Source: Chloroflexota bacterium
GTDB taxonomy: Bacteria; Chloroflexota; UBA6077; JADZDV01
Reading direction: 5' to 3'
Length of the DNA stretch: 6,442 nt
NCBI GenBank assembly: GCA_020850915.1
Contig: JADZDV010000336.1
Coordinates: 1-6,442 of the forward strand
The notes under the pieces were generated by a model. That model had not been told where the DNA came from. It was given only the letters and a program-made list of their open reading frames with translations, and ran no database searches. The translations under genes and the position numbers were made by a program. The number at the start of each line of letters is the position of its first letter. Positions within the stretch are counted from its first letter, which is position 1. Positions 1-3,500 of the stretch are shown piece after piece.

Positions 1-204
1 CCGGACGAGCTCGTCCACGCGGTCAACACCTTCTACGACTTCTCGGGCCTCCGGTGGCTGGCAGACATCATGGGAAACTGGACCCGGCGTCAGCGGGAGC
101 TCCAAGACCAGGTGGTCAAGTCGCTGGCGAATCCGGGGATGCTGGAGCTCATTCAGAGGCTCGGGAGCGAGCGCGGTGGCATGGACGCCTTCCCAGCATC
201 CTAG
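1..204 (+). CDS. Tail assembly chaperone, short (zero-frame) product, 3' part only
   Basis: This frame is open from the first base and ends at TAG 202-204, so 67 residues of the C-terminal part are visible and the start lies upstream of the window. G or C at nearly every third codon position supports it as coding right up to the stop. The residues are mostly helical in character (for example DELVHAVNTFYDF, and QRELQDQVVKSLANPGMLEL) with no recognisable catalytic motif. I do not recognise the family from sequence alone. The call rests on context: the next large gene is a tape measure protein, and a second frame overlaps this one in the -1 register behind a slippery heptamer at 72-78. That is the arrangement of the lambda gpG-like chaperones, which in the cytoplasm keep the tape measure protein soluble and help start tail tube polymerisation. 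By analogy this would be the abundant gpG-like form. Alternative: an unrelated small tail protein. Confidence 0.72.
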   Translation, partial: PDELVHAVNTFYDFSGLRWLADIMGNWTRRQRELQDQVVKSLANPGMLELIQRLGSERGGMDAFPAS

Positions 205-566
205 ATATCATTATCCTGAGGGTCGTCGCGCCGCCGATCTCGCTCCCCCTGTGGGACGCGGTGGACGGCGTGCCGTTCTCGTGGGTGCTGGCGCTGTACG
301 TCCACAGCCGGGACCTGGACCGGCAGGCCCGCGCTGACCAGTACGAGGTGCTCTCGGACGAGATGCTGCTGCACGCCTACCTAGCGGGGGCAAAGCAGCA
401 CGAGGCGGATAGGTTCACGAGGGGGCTGAGGGAACAAGCGCTCTCCCTCAGGCGGCCGGAGGCGAAGGTAGACATCGCCCCGCTGCTCACTCCCGGTCAG
501 CGGGCCTTTATCGCCGCGGCGAGACTGGGGGCCGACGATGGTGATGGGGCGCCCCGGGCCGATTGA
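1..566 (+). CDS. Tail assembly chaperone, long -1 frameshift product (gpG-T-like), partial
   Basis: Predicted product: frame 1 is read up to the heptamer at 72-78, then the ribosome slips back one base and continues from CTG 78-80 to TGA 564-566, adding 162 residues. The first 42 or so added residues (before about 204) are Gly/Ala/Pro-rich and look like a linker. After 204 the frame gains strong third-position G/C and reads like a real protein, with segments such as LPLWDAVDGVPFSW, VLALYVHSRDLDRQ and EMLLHAYLAGAKQHEADRF. Coding character begins by about 213, before any ATG or GTG with a good ribosome site (first GTG downstream of the stop is 261), which favours fusion over independent initiation. 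The extension length is close to that of lambda T. In lambda the long form is the minor product and its T part binds tail tube subunits. This ORF overlaps the tape measure start by 29 bases. A one-base sequencing error or a broken gene would be the alternatives. Confidence 0.68.
   Translation, partial: GRARPRGQHLLRLLGPPVAGRHHGKLDPASAGAPRPGGQVAGESGDAGAHSEARERARWHGRLPSILDIIILRVVAPPISLPLWDAVDGVPFSWVLALYVHSRDLDRQARADQYEVLSDEMLLHAYLAGAKQHEADRFTRGLREQALSLRRPEAKVDIAPLLTPGQRAFIAAARLGADDGDGAPRAD
72..78 (+). promoter_or_regulatory. Programmed -1 ribosomal frameshift site (slippery heptamer GGGAAAC)
   Basis: In the reading frame of the first gene the bases group as G GGA AAC, which fits the X XXY YYZ rule exactly. 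Slipping back one base lets the tRNAs re-pair on GGG and AAA and moves translation into the frame that stays open to 566. Lambda uses G GGA AAG at the same place in its tail operon. The Asn codon AAC in the second position is generally considered less slippery in bacteria than AAG, so efficiency could be modest. The slip lies 41 codons before the zero-frame stop, farther than in lambda. Confidence 0.7.
80..103 (+). promoter_or_regulatory. Possible stimulatory stem-loop just after the slippery site
   Basis: CCCG at 83-86 can pair with CGGG at 94-97 around a seven-base loop. GGA at 80-82 can pair with TCC at 101-103 across a three-base bulge (98-100). A hairpin a few bases after a slippery heptamer commonly stimulates -1 frameshifting. 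In DNA this GC-rich such short stems arise by chance, so this is weak evidence on its own; it was found by eye and no folding energy was computed. Confidence 0.3.
527..531 (+). promoter_or_regulatory. Weak ribosome binding site for the tape measure gene
   Basis: A GGGGG run ends six bases before ATG 538 and is the only purine-rich stretch at a usable distance. It lacks the central A of a good Shine-Dalgarno sequence. Three in-frame start codons follow in close succession (ATG 538, GTG 541, ATG 544); 538 has the best spacing. The nearest upstream stop in this frame is TGA 427-429, and no ATG lies between it and 538. Confidence 0.4.
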
Positions 567-3500
567 ACAGATCCTGCGGATCATCTCGCAGTTCAACGGC
601 GCCGGCATCCAGCAGGGTACCCAACAGCTCAAGCAGCTCGAGCGGGAGATCAACCGCCTCTCGCAGGCCGGCACCCACAACCTCGAGCGCCTCAACGCCA
701 GCTTTCGCGTAAACCAGAAGACCGGTAGGACGTCCCTCCGCTCGATCTCAGTCGGCATCGGCGACCTGACGAAGGAGCTGATGAAGAATGAGCGGGCGGC
801 GCTGCGCGCTGAGGCGATGCTGAAGCGCACGGAAATGCAGATGAACCGGGGTGGCCGGGCGGCGGGCTCCTTCGCCCGCGGCCTCCGGACCGCTCAAATC
901 GGCATCTCCGAGCTGGGCCGCGGCGCCGACCGGACCGGCGTCTCCATTGCCCGGCTCGTGGCGGCGGGCGTGTCGGCGCAGGCCGCCTACCTCGGCCTCT
1001 CCCGCGTCATGTCCGCGGTGACTGGCACTGTCCTGGGGTTCAACGACTCCATGCAGCGGGCGGCGGTGGGCTTCGACTCGTTCACCAAGAACAGCGAGGT
1101 GACGCAACAGCTGCTGGCCGCGATCCAACAGTTCGCGATTGACACGCCGTACCGCCTTGAGGGCTTGGTCAAGTACACCACCCGGTTCCTCGCCGCGGGC
1201 GTGCAGGTGGGCGACATCATCCCCATCTGGGAGCGCCTGGGCAACGCCATTGCCGCCACCGGCGACATCTCACAGGTGCAGACCGAGCGCGTGGTGCGCG
1301 CCTTCACCCAGATGCTCACCCGCGGGCGCGTCGCCACCCAGGAGATGAACCAGCTCACCGAGGCGAACATTCCCGCGTGGACGGTGCTCGCCCAGAAGAT
1401 GGGGGTCTCCACCGCCCAGCTACAGGAGATGATCGAGGACGGCCTGGTCCCGGCGGACAAGGCGGTCCGGATGCTCCTCGACGGGCTGAACGAGCGCACC
1501 CCCGACGCGATGGCCCGGCTGACCCGCACGCTGTCGGGCGCGGCGGAGAAGATCAAGGACACGCTGCGCATCGTCCTTGGGACCGCCTTCCGGCCCCTCG
1601 TGGACGCGCTCACCGACGCCCTCAACTTCATCGCCGACTTCATGCAGAGGCCGCAGGTCCGCGGCTTCTTCATGGGCTTCCAGAAGGGCGTGCAGGCGCT
1701 GGCGGATGCGCTCAGGGCGCTCGCCCGGCGGGACTTCGACGAGTTCGGCAAGCGCATGTCCGTCATCGGCGAGCAGGTGGGCGCCTACTTCCTCGCCGCC
1801 CTCACCAAGGCGCTGAACAACCTGCCGCGCGTCCTGTCGGTCCTGCGCGACCTGTCACAGGCCACCCTCACGTGGGGCTACAACCTCGCCGCAAACTACG
1901 GGAAGGGGATCCTCCAGGGCGGGTACGACGTGGTGGTGGCGGCCGCCACCGCCGTCGCGCAGATGATCGCCAACTTCTGGCGCAGCCTCTCACCGCCGAA
2001 GGAGGGACCGCTCTCCACCATCGACATCTGGGGCGTCAACCTCCTCCGTACCTTCTTCGCGGGCTTCACCAAGGCGGACTTCACTATCCTGGACCGGGTG
2101 TCGCAGGTCATCCGTCAGCACCTTGAGTCCGCCTTCGCCGTCGAGGGGAGAGACGAGACCGGGATCATCCCCGCGCTGATTGGCGGCGAAGCAGTCTTCG
2201 CCGAGGGGCTGCAGCAGCTCAAGGAGTTCGGACAGGTCGCGGTGGGGCAGGTCGACGCGGTCATGGCCGCCATCGGCTCCACCGACGAGGGCCTCCGCAC
2301 CGTCATCGAGGGCTTCTACGAGCTCGCCGGAACGTCCAACGAGCTGCAGTCCGTCACGGATGAGGTGGATCGCCTCAACGACGAGCTCGCCGCGATTGAC
2401 GACCAGTACTCCCTGGTAGAGGACTCGCTCGAGCGGCAGGCTGACGCGGTGGAGCGGCGGTACCGGCCGGAGATTGACTCGCTCAACGAGACGATCCGCT
2501 TGCTCGAGGAGAAGATCGCCCTTGAGGAGCGGCGCGACCGCGACCAGCTCGCCCAGCTGTCGCGGGAGGAGAACCTTGCCAAGCTCGAGGCGGATCGGGC
2601 GGAACTGGCGAAGCTGGAGGCGGACGCCTCCGACCGGGCGCTGAAGGCGGACGCAAAGGCGGCGGACCTCCGGCGGCAGCTCGCCAACGTCGACCGCGAC
2701 CTCGCGGCGGCCCGCGCGAAGAAGGGTGGGGCGGACCCAGATAGGATCGCCGACCTGATGGACCGGCGCGCCCGCCTCCTAGAACAGCAGGCGGCGCTCG
2801 GCCGGGACACCGATAAGCTCACCGCCGAGGACGCTGAGACCCGCCTCCGCATCATCCAGAAGCAAAAGGACATCATCGAGGACGAGCAGCGCATCCGCAC
2901 CCAGGGGGAGAGGGAGGCGCTCGATGCCGCGCGCGACCGCCTGGCTGTGGTAGAGGCGGAGCGGGACGACGCCCTCGCGCCGATCCAGGCACAGCTCGCC
3001 GACATCCGGGACCAACACGCTGCTGCCCGCGACATCATCCTCGAGACCCTCGCGCCACTGGAGGCCCAGCAGGGCGCGCTCGAGCGGCAGGCCGCCGCGA
3101 CGGAGCGGGGGATGCGCGACGCCCTCGCCCGCATCGGCGCCGAGAAGGAGCTGATCACCCTCCTGGAGCAGCAGGAGAAGCTGCTCGAACAACAGGGAAA
3201 GGAGGGGAAGGACGACAAGACCGGCCGCACGGGCTCTATCGACCTGGGCTTCCCGGACACGCTCCCACAGGCGCCGAAGATCGAGGTGCCGGACCTCAAG
3301 CTCGACTTTTCGGAGCAAGAGCAGAAGTTTAAGGAGGCGTTCAAGCGCTTCACCCAGAAGACGATCCCCTCCGCGGTGAAGGAGGCGCTGTCGGGCCCGG
3401 AAGGGATTGGCGGCACCATCGGGGCGGCACTCGGATTCTACTTCCTGGGCGGGCCGTTCGGCGCCCTCGTCGGCGGGTTCCTCGGCGCCGGGATCGGGCG

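Noticed and set aside
188..195. Alternative frameshift site close to the zero-frame stop (C TTC CCA)
   Set aside because: It does not fit X XXY YYZ, since the Phe tRNA could not re-pair on CTT. Slipping of a single Pro tRNA from CCA to CCC is conceivable, but the heptamer at 72-78 is a far better match.
54..566. Independent gene starting at GTG 54 in frame 3
   Set aside because: There is no ribosome site before GTG 54, and the first 50 or so codons have weak third-position G/C and low-complexity content because frame 1 is the coding frame there. Only the part after about 204 looks coding, so it is better explained as the -1 frameshift extension.
1377..2126. Plus-strand frame of 249 codons inside the tape measure gene, and other plus-strand frames at 3744-4253 and 4965-5498
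   Set aside because: They are out of frame with the tape measure protein, rich in Arg, Gly, Pro and Ala, and carry no motif. They are by-products of high GC content.
2335..3207. SMC-like ATPase or chromosome segregation protein
   Set aside because: The coil is continuous with tape measure domains on both sides in one frame, and no Walker A, Walker B or hinge is present.
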